DNA of 64,000 nucleotides from Peterkaempfera bronchialis (GTDB lineage Bacteria > Actinomycetota > Actinomycetes > Streptomycetales > Streptomycetaceae), in NCBI RefSeq assembly GCF_003258605.2, contig NZ_CP031264.1:3534001-3598000 (forward strand). Direction: 5' to 3'. The position numbers were made by a program, and so were the translations under genes. The notes below the pieces were generated by a model. That model saw only the letters and a program-made list of their open reading frames with translations. It did not search any database and was not told the DNA's origin. Of this stretch, positions 14,195 to 22,472 are shown in pieces (the first letter of the stretch is position 1; each line of letters begins with the position of its first letter).

Positions 14195-14871
14195 ACAGCA
14201 GCCCCCCTACCGCCCTGTCCGGCGAGCCGCACGACGGTGAGCAGTACGACGACGGCTTCGGGCGGGAGGTGGGGGTCGGGCCGCATCCGCTGCCGTGGCC
14301 GAAGGGGGACCGGTACGACCCGGAGCTGCTGGCGCACGGGGACCGCCGCAATGTGGTGGACCGCTACCGGTACTGGACCCGGGAGGCGGTGGTCGCCGAC
14401 CTGGACACGCGGCGGCACCCCTTCCATGTCGCGGTGGAGAACTGGTCCCATGACTTCAACATCGGCTCGGTGGTGAGGACGGCCAACGCCTTCCTCACCG
14501 AGCAGGTGCACATCGTGGGCCGCCGCCGCTGGAACCGGCGTGGCGCCATGGTCACCGACCGCTACCAGCATGTCCGCCACCATGCGGATGTGGCCTCGCT
14601 GGCGTCCTTCGCCGATGAGCGCGAGCTGCCGATCATCGGCATCGACAACCTGCCCGGCGCGGTGCCCCTGGAGACCGCCGAGCTGCCGCGCCGCTGTGTG
14701 CTGCTCTTCGGGCAGGAGGGGCCGGGGCTGACCGAGGAGGCGTGGAAGCACGCGTCGCTGGTCTGCTCCATCGCACAGTTCGGCTCGACCCGGTCGATCA
14801 ACGCGGGTGCCGCCGCCGCGATTGCCATGCATGCCTGGATCCGCGCCCACGCCGAGATACCAGGGGGCTGA
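14191..14871 (+). CDS. TrmH/SpoU-family RNA 2'-O-methyltransferase
   Basis: SPOUT methyltransferase of 226 aa with all three family motifs: NIGSVVRTANAF (motif 1), LLFGQEGPGLT (motif 2) and IAQFGSTRSINAGAAAAIAMH, here given in part (motif 3). The enzyme binds SAM in a trefoil knot and methylates ribose in tRNA or rRNA; which one cannot be told here. The first ~60 residues form an accessory N-terminal region. The GTG start overlaps the BRO remnant stop and is probably leaderless. A strong hairpin follows. Confidence 0.9.
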   Translation: MNSSPPTALSGEPHDGEQYDDGFGREVGVGPHPLPWPKGDRYDPELLAHGDRRNVVDRYRYWTREAVVADLDTRRHPFHVAVENWSHDFNIGSVVRTANAFLTEQVHIVGRRRWNRRGAMVTDRYQHVRHHADVASLASFADERELPIIGIDNLPGAVPLETAELPRRCVLLFGQEGPGLTEEAWKHASLVCSIAQFGSTRSINAGAAAAIAMHAWIRAHAEIPGG

Positions 14872-14878
14872 ACGGTGG

Positions 14879-14916
14879 GCGCGGCCCGCCCCGCCTCGGG
14901 GTGGGGCGGGCCGCGC
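14879..14916. terminator. Bidirectional terminator between TrmH and paaN
   Basis: GCGCGGCCCGCCCC (14879-14892) pairs perfectly with GGGGCGGGCCGCGC (14903-14916) over a 10-base loop. It lies between two convergent genes whose stops are about 50 bases apart. Confidence 0.85.
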
Positions 14917-14924
14917 GGGCCGGG

Positions 14925-16637
14925 TCAGCGGTGGCGGCGGACCTCCACGGTGCGGAACCGGTTGGCCACGAATGCGGCGTCGCAGTACGCGGAGTTGGCC
15001 GCCGGGTTGGCGCCGGTGCCGTGCAGGTCGGAGAAGGCGGCGGTCTGGTTGGCGTAGACGCCGCCGGTGAGGTTGAGGGAGAGCGAGACGCCCGCGTCCA
15101 GGCAGGCGTCCACCAGCGCCTGCTCGACCACCGCCGAGGTGGTCCAGGCGGCGGCCGTCATGGCGCCCTGCTCCCGTACGCTGCGGCGCAGCAGCTCCAC
15201 GGCGTCCGCCGCCGAGTCCACCGCCACCGCGAAGGAGACCGGCCCGAAGCACTCGCTGAGGAACGCGGCGGCGTCGTCCGGCTTGGCGGCGTCGGCCTTC
15301 ACCAGCGCCGGGGTGCGCACCAGCGCGTCGGGGAAGTCGGGGGCGGCCACGGTGCGCGGCGCCAGGGCGAGTTCGCCGTAGCCGCCGTCGGCGGCCCGCT
15401 CGACGCGCTGCGCCACGCCGGGGTTGACCACCGCGCCGAGGATCGACGCCGCGCGGGCGTCGTCGCCGAGCAACTTGCCGATCGCCGCCGCCAGGTCGGC
15501 GACCACCTCGTCGAAGGACTTGGCGCCCTGGTCGGTGGCGATGCCGCCGCGCGGGATCAGCAGGTTCTGCGGGGTGGTGCACATCTGCCCGCTGTACAGG
15601 GAGAGCGAGAAGGCGAGGTTGCCGAGCATCCCGGCGTAGTCGTCGGTGGACTCCACCACGGCGGTGTTGACGCCGGCCTTCTCGGTGTAGACCTGCGCCT
15701 GGGTGGCGTTGGCCTCCAGCCACTCGCCGAAGGCGCTGGAGCCGGTGTAGTCGATGATCCGTACCTCGGGGCGGAGGGCCAGCACCTTGGCCAGGCCCTC
15801 GTCGGGGCGCTCGGCGGCGAGCAGGACCACGTCGGGGTCGAAGCCCGCCTCGGCCAGCACCTGGCGGGCGATCCGCACGGTGAGGGCGAGCGGCAGCACC
15901 GCGCGCGGGTGCGGCTTGACGATCACCGGGTTGCCGGTGGCCAGCGAGGCGAAGAGGCCGGGGTAGCCGTTCCAGGTGGGGAAGGTGTTGCAGCCCACCA
16001 GCAGGGCGACGCCGCGCGGCACGGCGGTGAAGGTCTTCTCCATCACCAGCGGGTCGCGCTTGCCCTGCGGCTTGGTCCAGCCGGCCTGCCGGGGCAGCCG
16101 GGTCTGCTCGGCGTACGCGTATGCCACCGCCTCCAGGCCACGGTCCTGGGCGTGCGGGCCGCCGGCCTGGAAGGCCATGCCGTACGCCTGGCCGGTGGTG
16201 TGCATCACGGCCTGGGCGAACTCGTGGGAGCGGGCGTTGATCCGGCCCAGGATCTCCAGGCAGACCGCCGCCCGGGCGAGCGGTCCGGCGGCGGCCCAGC
16301 CGGGCATCGCCGCCTGCGCGGCGCGGACCAGCGCGTCCGGGTCCCCGTGCGGGTAGCGGATGGACAGCTCCGGCCCGTACGGCGACACCTCGCCGCCGGT
16401 CTCACCGTCGGTGCCGGGCTGCTCAAGGCCGAAGGGCTTGCCCAGCAGCGCCTCGAAGGCGGCCTTGCCGTCGGCGGCCGCACTCTCGCCGTACGCCTTG
16501 GGGAACTCGGGGTAGGGCGACCAGTAGTCCCGGGCGGTGATCGCGGCCAGCGCCCTGTCGAGGGTCTCCCGGTGCCGTTCGACCAGCTCGGCGACGGCCG
16601 GAGTGGTCGGTTCCGGGCCTCGGTCCGCTGCTGCCAT
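14925..16637 (-). CDS. paaN: Phenylacetic acid degradation protein PaaN (aldehyde dehydrogenase family)
   Basis: Protein of 570 aa, the normal length for actinobacterial PaaN, an ALDH-superfamily enzyme of aromatic/phenylacetate catabolism. Motifs include KPHPRAVLPLAL, the cofactor-site segment YTGSSAFGEWL and the active-site region YSGQMCTTPQN with its Cys. Unlike E. coli PaaZ it carries no hydratase domain. ATG 16637 begins a clear N terminus. The promoter region contains the operator-like motif ACCGA-N4-TCGGT at 16733, and a TetR gene is divergently transcribed beyond it. No other paa genes are nearby. Confidence 0.9.
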   Translation of the reverse strand: MAAADRGPEPTTPAVAELVERHRETLDRALAAITARDYWSPYPEFPKAYGESAAADGKAAFEALLGKPFGLEQPGTDGETGGEVSPYGPELSIRYPHGDPDALVRAAQAAMPGWAAAGPLARAAVCLEILGRINARSHEFAQAVMHTTGQAYGMAFQAGGPHAQDRGLEAVAYAYAEQTRLPRQAGWTKPQGKRDPLVMEKTFTAVPRGVALLVGCNTFPTWNGYPGLFASLATGNPVIVKPHPRAVLPLALTVRIARQVLAEAGFDPDVVLLAAERPDEGLAKVLALRPEVRIIDYTGSSAFGEWLEANATQAQVYTEKAGVNTAVVESTDDYAGMLGNLAFSLSLYSGQMCTTPQNLLIPRGGIATDQGAKSFDEVVADLAAAIGKLLGDDARAASILGAVVNPGVAQRVERAADGGYGELALAPRTVAAPDFPDALVRTPALVKADAAKPDDAAAFLSECFGPVSFAVAVDSAADAVELLRRSVREQGAMTAAAWTTSAVVEQALVDACLDAGVSLSLNLTGGVYANQTAAFSDLHGTGANPAANSAYCDAAFVANRFRTVEVRRHR

Positions 16638-16732
16638 GGTGTGCGCTCCTCTGGATGGAGGGTGGGGGCGGAGCTGCTCCCTCCTCGCCTGCTCCGTGGG
16701 GCGTGGGTGAGGAAGGGATCTGCCTCAGGGTA

Positions 16733-16746
16733 ACCGAATGATCGGT
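16733..16746. promoter_or_regulatory. Putative TetR operator between paaN and tetR
   Basis: ACCGAATGATCGGT is a perfect 5-bp dyad, ACCGA-N4-TCGGT, followed by a further CGG. It lies about 95 bases upstream of the paaN start and 90 bases from the divergent TetR gene. The same dyad with the same spacing recurs at 18290 in front of the bkd operon. Binding by the neighbouring TetR protein is inferred. Confidence 0.65.
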
Positions 16747-16834
16747 CGGCTCAAGAGGGGGTGACCCGGCGGGTCCCCCCGGATCACGCCTCCCGCCGGG
16801 TGGGGCCTTGCCTGCCCGGTGGATACTCGTCTCC

Positions 16835-17488
16835 ATGGTCGCCAACACGCCGCCCCCCGCCGCCCGTACTCGCGGCGCCGAGCCACCGGCCGCCGGCCGC
16901 CGCGACAGCTACACCGTGGAGTCGCTGCTCGCGGTGACCGTCGAGGTCTTCAACGCCCGTGGCTACGACGGCACTTCGATGGAGGACCTCTCGCGGGCGG
17001 CCGGGATCTCCAAGTCCTCGATCTACCACCACGTCCGTGGCAAGGAGGAGCTGCTGCGGCTGGCCGTGGGCCGGGCGCTGGACGGCCTCTTCGCCATCCT
17101 GGACGAGCCTCGGGCGGTCGAGGGCCGCCCGGTGGAGCGGCTGGAACATGTGGTGCGCCGTACGGCGGAGGTGCTGCTGGCGGAGCTGCCGTATGTGACC
17201 CTGCTGCTGCGGGTGCGCGGCAACACCGCAGCCGAGCAGTGGGCCCTGGGGCGCCGCCGCGACTTCGACCACCGGGTCGCGGAGCTGGTGCGGGCCGCCG
17301 CCGCCGACGGCGACCTGCGCGGCGACGTGGAGCCGAGGCTGGCGACCCGGCTGCTCTTCGGCATGATCAACTCCATTGTGGAGTGGTACCACCCGGACGC
17401 CGAGGCGGACGGCGGTACGGAGGCGGCCGAGCGGATCGTCGAGGCCGTGGTCCGGCTGGCCTTCGGCGGGCTGCGGCGCACCTCCTGA
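16835..17488 (+). CDS. TetR/AcrR-family transcriptional regulator
   Basis: Regulator of 217 aa. The N-terminal helix-turn-helix spans about 40-80 (SMEDLSRAAGISKSSIYHHV), and the helical C-terminal domain is ligand-binding. ATG 16835 is used; no ribosome binding site is seen, and the nearby GATACT (about 16822-16827) suggests a near-leaderless message. It is divergent from paaN and next to the bkd regulator. The ACCGA-N4-TCGGT motifs at 16733 and 18290 make it a candidate regulator of both paaN and bkdABC, probably responding to an acyl-CoA ligand. That target set is inferred. Confidence 0.88.
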   Translation: MVANTPPPAARTRGAEPPAAGRRDSYTVESLLAVTVEVFNARGYDGTSMEDLSRAAGISKSSIYHHVRGKEELLRLAVGRALDGLFAILDEPRAVEGRPVERLEHVVRRTAEVLLAELPYVTLLLRVRGNTAAEQWALGRRRDFDHRVAELVRAAAADGDLRGDVEPRLATRLLFGMINSIVEWYHPDAEADGGTEAAERIVEAVVRLAFGGLRRTS

Positions 17489-17497
17489 CCGCCCGCT

Positions 17498-17533
17498 CCG
17501 GCGGCGCGCGTCAGTCCGGCGGCGCGCGTCAGT
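17498..17533. repeat. 18-bp tandem duplication at the bkdR stop codon
   Basis: CCGGCGGCGCGCGTCAGT occurs twice in tandem. The second copy contains the stop codon of the Lrp gene (17529-17531), and the first repeats that TGA 18 bases downstream. It looks like a replication-slippage duplication. Confidence 0.8.
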
Positions 17534-18188
17534 CCGGCAGGGCGGGGGCTTGGTCGGTCTCGTCGAAGACCAGCAGCGTCTGGGTGCCCAGGACCGCAGG
17601 CAGGCTCTGGATGCGGCCCAGCACCAGCTCCCGCAGCGCCCGGTTGTCCACCGTGTGCACCAGCAGCAGCACGTCGAACTCGCCGCTCACCAGCGCGATG
17701 TGCTCCACGCCCGGGAGCGTCAGCAGCTGCTCGCGCACCGTCCGCCAGGAGTTCTGCACGATCTTGAGCGTCACATAGGCGGAGGCCCCGTGGCCGGCCC
17801 GCTCATGGTCGACCCGGGCCGTGAAGCCCCGGATCACCCCGTCCTCCATCATCCGGGCGATCCGGGCGTAGGCGTTTGCCCGGGAGACATGGACCCGCTC
17901 GGCGACCGACCGGATGGAGGCCCGGCCGTCCTGCTGGAGCAGCCGCAGGATGGCCCGGTCGATCCGGTCCAGCGACCGGCTGCCGCCCCCCGCCCCGGCG
18001 CCGTTGCCGCCGCTTCCGCCGTTTCCGGGCAGCCCGGAGGCGGCCCGGTCGGCCTGCGCCCCGGGCGGTGCTGCCGGCGGAGTTCCCGCCGGTGCTCCCG
18101 CAGCTGTCTCCGTACGCGAAGCGGCGCCGGAAGCGCCCCGGCGCTCCGGGGTGGCGCCGTCGGCTTCGGCCATCTGTTCAGCGGGCAT
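17529..18188 (-). CDS. bkdR: Lrp/AsnC-family regulator, BkdR type
   Basis: Regulator of 219 aa. The Lrp core begins at about 75 with SLDRIDRAILRLLQQDGRAS, then a helix-turn-helix (VAERVHVSRANAYARI) and a C-terminal RAM ligand domain (VEHIALVSGEFDVLLLV). The first ~70 residues are an unusual Ala/Gly/Pro-rich extension. ATG 18188 is chosen since GGGAGG lies upstream; ATG 18173 is possible. It is divergent from bkdABC. In Streptomyces an AsnC/Lrp protein in this position (BkdR) controls the branched-chain dehydrogenase genes, so the symbol follows from position and family. Confidence 0.85.
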   Translation of the reverse strand: MPAEQMAEADGATPERRGASGAASRTETAAGAPAGTPPAAPPGAQADRAASGLPGNGGSGGNGAGAGGGSRSLDRIDRAILRLLQQDGRASIRSVAERVHVSRANAYARIARMMEDGVIRGFTARVDHERAGHGASAYVTLKIVQNSWRTVREQLLTLPGVEHIALVSGEFDVLLLVHTVDNRALRELVLGRIQSLPAVLGTQTLLVFDETDQAPALPD

Positions 18189-18289
18189 GTCCCACTGCCC
18201 TCCCGATGTGGACGTCCTGGCCCCAGTCGAACCCGCGCACGGCAGTTTGTCCACCACTTGTGCAGCTCTGTGGCCAAAATGCATTCACG

Positions 18290-18303
18290 ACCGAACAATC
18301 GGT
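18290..18303. promoter_or_regulatory. Putative TetR operator upstream of bkdA
   Basis: ACCGAACAATCGGT has the same ACCGA-N4-TCGGT dyad as the site upstream of paaN. It lies in the 215-base gap between the divergent bkdR and bkdA genes, about 100 bases from each. Confidence 0.65.
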
Positions 18304-18403
18304 AGGGAGAGCCGAGTGAGCCGCGCCACCTGCGGCAGCTGTCGCCTCCGGCACCACCGATGCCGCTCGTACGACCTCCCCCACCCTCATGGAGGTGCCC
18401 CAG

Positions 18404-19564
18404 ATGACCGTCCTGGACCAGCAGCCGGGTGCAGCCGGCCCCGGCCCGGCCCACCACGTGCCGCCTCCGTGGCAACCCGGTGCACGGGCCCCGCGCACCG
18501 ACCCCGCGCCGCTGCTCCCCGACCCCGCCCCGGTACGGGTGCTGGGCACCCCGGCGGCCGCCTCGCTCGACCCGGCGCTGCTCCGCGACCTCTACCGCCG
18601 ACTGGTCGCCGGCCGCCGCTACAACCAGCAGGCCACCACCCTCACCAAGCAGGGCCGGCTCGCCGTCTACCCGGCCTCCACCGGCCAGGAGGCATGCCAG
18701 GTCGCCGCCGCCGCAGTGCTCCGCGAGGACGACTGGCTCTTCCCCAGCTACCGCGACACCCTCGCCGTGGTCTCCCGGGGCGTGGACCCGCTGGAGGTGC
18801 TCACCCTGCTGCGCGGCGACGCCCACAGCGGCTGGGACCCGATACGGTGGCGCACCGCCCCGCTCTCCACCCCGCTCGCCACCCAGGCTCCGCACGCCGT
18901 CGGCCTGGCCCACGCCGCCCGGCTGCGCGGCGACTCCGCCGCCGCCCTGGTGCTGGTCGGCGACGGCGGCACCAGCGAGGGCGACTTCCATGAGGCGCTC
19001 AACTTCGCCGCCGTGCTGAACGCCCCGGTGGTCTTCCTGGTCCAGAACAACGGCTACGCCATCTCCGTGCCGCTGGCCAAGCAGTCCGCCGCGCCCAGCC
19101 TCGCCCACAAGGCCGTCGGCTACGGCATGGCCGGCCGACTGGTCGACGGCAATGACGCCGCCGCCGTGCACACCGTCCTCGCCGAGGCCGTCGAGCACGC
19201 CCGCTCCGGCCGTGGCCCGGTGCTGGTCGAGGCCGTCACCTACCGGCTGGACCCGCACACCAACGCCGACGACGCCGGCCGCTACCGCAGCGAGCCCGAG
19301 GTGGCCGCCTGGCGCGAGCACGACCCCGTCCTGCTGATGGAGCGCCACCTGCGCGGCGCCGGACTGCTGGACGACGACGCCGTACGCGAAGCCGCCGACG
19401 CAGCCGAGCAGTTGGCCGCGCGGATGCGCGAGGAGTTCCACGCCGAGCCGGAACTGGACCCGATGAGCCTCTTCACCCACGTCTACGCCGAACCCACCCC
19501 GCAGCTGCGCGAACAGGCCGCTCAGCTCGCCGCCGAACTCGACGCGGAGGCGGCGGCCCGATGA
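18404..19564 (+). CDS. bkdA: Branched-chain 2-oxoacid dehydrogenase E1 alpha
   Basis: E1 alpha subunit of 386 aa, which decarboxylates branched-chain 2-oxo acids with thiamine diphosphate. The TPP motif begins GDGGTSEGDFHEALNFAAVL and ends in NN (VQNNGYAIS). ATG 18404 is preferred over ATG 18389 because the latter contributes GGAGG exactly eight bases before it. The Pro/Ala-rich first 55 residues are not part of the fold. The operon is bkdA-bkdB-bkdC, with ATGA overlap to bkdB. It feeds isobutyryl- and methylbutyryl-CoA to branched fatty acid and polyketide starters. Confidence 0.93.
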   Translation: MTVLDQQPGAAGPGPAHHVPPPWQPGARAPRTDPAPLLPDPAPVRVLGTPAAASLDPALLRDLYRRLVAGRRYNQQATTLTKQGRLAVYPASTGQEACQVAAAAVLREDDWLFPSYRDTLAVVSRGVDPLEVLTLLRGDAHSGWDPIRWRTAPLSTPLATQAPHAVGLAHAARLRGDSAAALVLVGDGGTSEGDFHEALNFAAVLNAPVVFLVQNNGYAISVPLAKQSAAPSLAHKAVGYGMAGRLVDGNDAAAVHTVLAEAVEHARSGRGPVLVEAVTYRLDPHTNADDAGRYRSEPEVAAWREHDPVLLMERHLRGAGLLDDDAVREAADAAEQLAARMREEFHAEPELDPMSLFTHVYAEPTPQLREQAAQLAAELDAEAAAR

Positions 19565-20592
19565 CCACCGCGACCGCCCCGGCCGCCGCCGGGACCACGG
19601 CCACCATGGCGCAGGCGTTCAACACCGCGCTCCGCCACGCCCTGCGCGACGACCCGGCCGTGCACGTCCTCGGGGAGGACGTCGGCACCCTCGGCGGGGT
19701 CTTCCGGATCACCGACGGCCTGGCCGCCGAGTTCGGCGACGACCGCTGCACCGACACCCCGCTGGCCGAGGCCGGCATCCTCGGCACCGCCGTCGGCATG
19801 GCCATGTACGGGCTGCGGCCCGTGGTGGAGATGCAGTTCGACGCCTTCGCCTACCCGGCCTTCGAGCAGCTGGTCTCGCATGTCGCCAAGATGCGCAACC
19901 GCACCGCCGGCCGACTGCCGCTGCCGATCACCATCCGCATCCCCTACGGCGGCGGCATCGGCGGCGTGGAGCACCACAGCGACTCCTCCGAGGCGTACTA
20001 CGCCCACACCCCCGGCCTGCATGTGGTCACCCCCGCCACCGTCGAGGACGCCTATGGGCTGCTGCGGGCCGCCATAGCCTCCGACGACCCGGTGGTCGTC
20101 CTGGAACCCAAGCGCCTCTACTGGTCCAAGGCCGCCTGGACGCCGGACGCCCCCACCCCGGTCGCCCCGCTGGGCCGCGCCGTGCTGCGGCGGCCCCTCC
20201 GGTCGCCCGGGGCCGGCCGATCGGCCGTGCTGGTCACCTACGGCCCGTCGCTGCCCGTCTGCCTGGAGGCCGCCGAGGCCGCCGCCGCCGAGGGCTGGGA
20301 CGTCGGCGTACTGGACCTGCGCACCCTGGTCCCGTTCGACGACCGGACGGTCTGCGAGGTGGTGCGCGGCATCGGCCGGGCCGTGGTGGTCCATGAGGCG
20401 TCCGGCTTCGCCGGGGTCGGCGCGGAGATCGCCGCCCGGATCACCGAGCGCTGCTTCCACCACCTGGAGGCGCCGGTGCTGCGCGTCACCGGGTTCGACA
20501 TCCCCTATCCGCCGCCGATGCTGGAGCGCCACCACCTGCCCGGGGTGGACCGCATCCTGGACGCGGTGGCCCGCCTGCAGTGGGAGGACTGA
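19561..20592 (+). CDS. bkdB: Branched-chain 2-oxoacid dehydrogenase E1 beta
   Basis: E1 beta subunit of 343 aa. It shows the transketolase pyrimidine-binding fold (VLGEDVGTLGGVFRITDGL, FADTPLAEA-like region DTPLAEAGILGTAVGMA) and the C-terminal transketolase domain (VGVLDLRTLVPFDDRTV). It pairs with BkdA to form the alpha2beta2 decarboxylase. Its ATG overlaps the bkdA stop as ATGA, and bkdC follows after five bases. No anomaly seen. Confidence 0.94.
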   Translation: MTTATAPAAAGTTATMAQAFNTALRHALRDDPAVHVLGEDVGTLGGVFRITDGLAAEFGDDRCTDTPLAEAGILGTAVGMAMYGLRPVVEMQFDAFAYPAFEQLVSHVAKMRNRTAGRLPLPITIRIPYGGGIGGVEHHSDSSEAYYAHTPGLHVVTPATVEDAYGLLRAAIASDDPVVVLEPKRLYWSKAAWTPDAPTPVAPLGRAVLRRPLRSPGAGRSAVLVTYGPSLPVCLEAAEAAAAEGWDVGVLDLRTLVPFDDRTVCEVVRGIGRAVVVHEASGFAGVGAEIAARITERCFHHLEAPVLRVTGFDIPYPPPMLERHHLPGVDRILDAVARLQWED

Positions 20593-20597
20593 GCCCG

Positions 20598-21956
20598 ATG
20601 CCCGTGGTACGCGAGTTCACCCTGCCCGACCTGGGCGAGGGGCTGACCGGTGCCGAGATCATCCGCTGGCTGGTGGAGGTCGGCGAGGTCATCGCCGTGG
20701 ACCAGCCGGTGGTCGAGGTGGAGACCGCCAAAGCCTCCGTCGAGGTGCCGTGCCCGTACGGGGGCGTGGTCACCGCCCGCTTCGGCGAACCCGGTGAGGA
20801 GCTGCCCGTCGGCGCCCCGCTGGTCACCGTGGCCGTGGCCGGGTCCGAGGGGTCCGGGCCGGAGGAGGGCGGGTCCGAGGGGTCGGGCAATGTGCTGGTC
20901 GGCTATGGCACCGCCGACGGCCGCTCCGGCGCACCGAGGCGCCGCCGGGTGCGCCCGGGGGCCGCGGCGCCCGCAGCCGCGCCCCCGGCATCCGCAGTGT
21001 CCGCCGCGCCCGTGATGCCTGCGGCGCCCGTGGCGGTCGCAGCTCCGCCCGCCCGCAGCGGGCCGGTGCCGGTGATCTCCCCGCTGGTGCGCCGCGCCGC
21101 CCGTGAGCATGGCATCGACCTGGCCGCGCTCACCGGAAGCGGCCCGGACGGGCTGATCCTGCGCGCCGATGTGGCCCGCGCGGTGGCCGCCGCTGTTTCA
21201 CGTGAAACGGCCCCGGCCGCCCCGGCCGCCCCGGCCGACCGCTCCGACCAGGGCGATGCCGAGGTGGTGCCGCTGCGCGGCCTGCGCCGCGCGGTCGCCG
21301 AGAAGCTGGCCCGCAGCCGCCGCGAGATCCCGGACGCCACCTGCTGGGTGGACGCCGACGCCACCGGGCTGCTGGAACTCAAGGACCGGCTGGCCTCCGG
21401 CGCCGGACCGCGCATCGGCCTGCTGCCGCTGCTCGCCCGGATCTGCACCGCCGCGCTGGCCCGCCACCCCGAGCTCAACGCCGGCGTGATCACCGACCCG
21501 GACGGCACCCCCACCGCGATCCGCCGCCACCGGGCCGTCCACCTGGGCTTCGCCGCGCAGACCGAACGCGGCCTGGTGGTGCCGGTGGTCCATGACGCCC
21601 ACCGGCTGACCACCGAGCAACTGGCCGCCGAGATGGCCCGGCTCACCGAGGCCGCCCGGTCCGGCACCCTCACCCCGGCAGACCTCACCGGAGGCACCTT
21701 CACCCTCAACAACTACGGCGTCTTCGGCGTGGACGGCTCCACCCCGATCCTCAACCACCCGGAGGCAGCGATGCTCGGCGTGGGCCGGATCGCCGCCAAG
21801 CCGTGGGTGCACGGCGGCGAGCTCGCCGTGCGGCAGGTGACCCAGCTCTCCTTCACCTTCGACCACCGGGTCTGCGACGGCGGTACGGCCGGCGGTTTCC
21901 TGCGGTTTGTCGCGGACTGCGTCGAGCACCCGGGAGAGCTGCTGCGCCACCTCTGA
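20598..21956 (+). CDS. bkdC: Branched-chain 2-oxoacid dehydrogenase E2 (dihydrolipoyl acyltransferase)
   Basis: E2 core of 452 aa. The lipoyl domain (1-80) has the lipoylated Lys at 45 (ETAKASVEV). A long Pro/Ala linker follows, then the peripheral-subunit-binding domain at about 155-195 (ISPLVRRAAREHGIDLAAL), a second linker and the catalytic domain ending with FDHRVCDGG (His423, Asp427). ATG 20598 has GGGAGG ten bases upstream. The second linker codes VSRET through a perfect palindrome, the parS core at 21195-21208. No E3 gene is adjacent; it is presumably shared from elsewhere. Confidence 0.94.
   Translation: MPVVREFTLPDLGEGLTGAEIIRWLVEVGEVIAVDQPVVEVETAKASVEVPCPYGGVVTARFGEPGEELPVGAPLVTVAVAGSEGSGPEEGGSEGSGNVLVGYGTADGRSGAPRRRRVRPGAAAPAAAPPASAVSAAPVMPAAPVAVAAPPARSGPVPVISPLVRRAAREHGIDLAALTGSGPDGLILRADVARAVAAAVSRETAPAAPAAPADRSDQGDAEVVPLRGLRRAVAEKLARSRREIPDATCWVDADATGLLELKDRLASGAGPRIGLLPLLARICTAALARHPELNAGVITDPDGTPTAIRRHRAVHLGFAAQTERGLVVPVVHDAHRLTTEQLAAEMARLTEAARSGTLTPADLTGGTFTLNNYGVFGVDGSTPILNHPEAAMLGVGRIAAKPWVHGGELAVRQVTQLSFTFDHRVCDGGTAGGFLRFVADCVEHPGELLRHL
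21195..21208. other. parS site (ParB-binding centromere)
   Basis: GTTTCACGTGAAAC is the perfect 14-bp core of the bacterial parS consensus; the flanks are T and G, so 15 of 16 positions match TGTTTCACGTGAAACA. In Streptomyces, parS sites cluster around oriC and bind ParB to organise and segregate chromosomes. The site lies inside the bkdC linker, where GTT TCA and ACG-type A/T-containing codons stand out from the G/C-ending codons around them. I saw no second copy in this window. Confidence 0.88.
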
Positions 21957-21981
21957 AATCCACTGCCCTCTCCGGCTGGCG

Positions 21982-21997
21982 TTGACGTCGGCGTCAA
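21982..21997 (+). promoter_or_regulatory. MerR-type operator/promoter dyad
   Basis: TTGACG-TCGG-CGTCAA is a perfect 6-bp dyad that includes a -35-like TTGACG, followed by TACCGT (22002-22007). It lies about 45 bases upstream of the MerR start. MerR proteins bind dyads within their promoters and usually autoregulate. Confidence 0.6.
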
Positions 21998-22040
21998 GGT
22001 CTACCGTCGAAGCGACGGCGCAGCCGGAGAGGAGCGGGCC

Positions 22041-22442
22041 ATGCGGATCGGGGAGCTGGCGGAGCGGGCCGGGACATCCACCCGCACGTTGCGGTACTAC
22101 GAGTCGCGGGGGCTGCTCAGCGCACGGCGCGCGGTCAACGGGTACCGCGAGTACGACGAGGACGACCTGCGGCTGGTGCGGGAGATCCGCGGCCTGCTGG
22201 ACTTCGGCTTCGGCCTGGAGGAGACCCGGCCGTTTGTGGAGTGCCTGCGTGCGGGCCATGACGCGGGCGACGCCTGCCCGGCGTCGCTGGAGGTCTACCG
22301 CCGCAAGCTGGTCGAGCTGGACGCCTGCATCGCCCGGTTGCAGGACGTCCGCGACCGGCTGCGCCACCAGCTGGCCGTGGCCGACTCGGCCCACGCGGCC
22401 CCCGAGCCCCGGTGCGAGCTGGCCTCGTACCCCGGCGACTGA
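22041..22442 (+). CDS. MerR-family transcriptional regulator
   Basis: Regulator of 133 aa. The N-terminal winged helix is MRIGELAERAGTSTRTLRYY, followed by ESRGLLSARR. A coiled-coil region runs to about 120. Cysteines at CLRAGHDAGDACPAS and EPRCELA could sense thiol or metal stress, but the pattern fits no well-known subgroup exactly. GGAGAGGAG precedes the ATG. It is followed after 30 bases by a thioredoxin gene and is very likely its regulator. Confidence 0.88.
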   Translation: MRIGELAERAGTSTRTLRYYESRGLLSARRAVNGYREYDEDDLRLVREIRGLLDFGFGLEETRPFVECLRAGHDAGDACPASLEVYRRKLVELDACIARLQDVRDRLRHQLAVADSAHAAPEPRCELASYPGD

Positions 22443-22472
22443 ACCGATCCGGATGGACGAGGGGAGTAGGAC

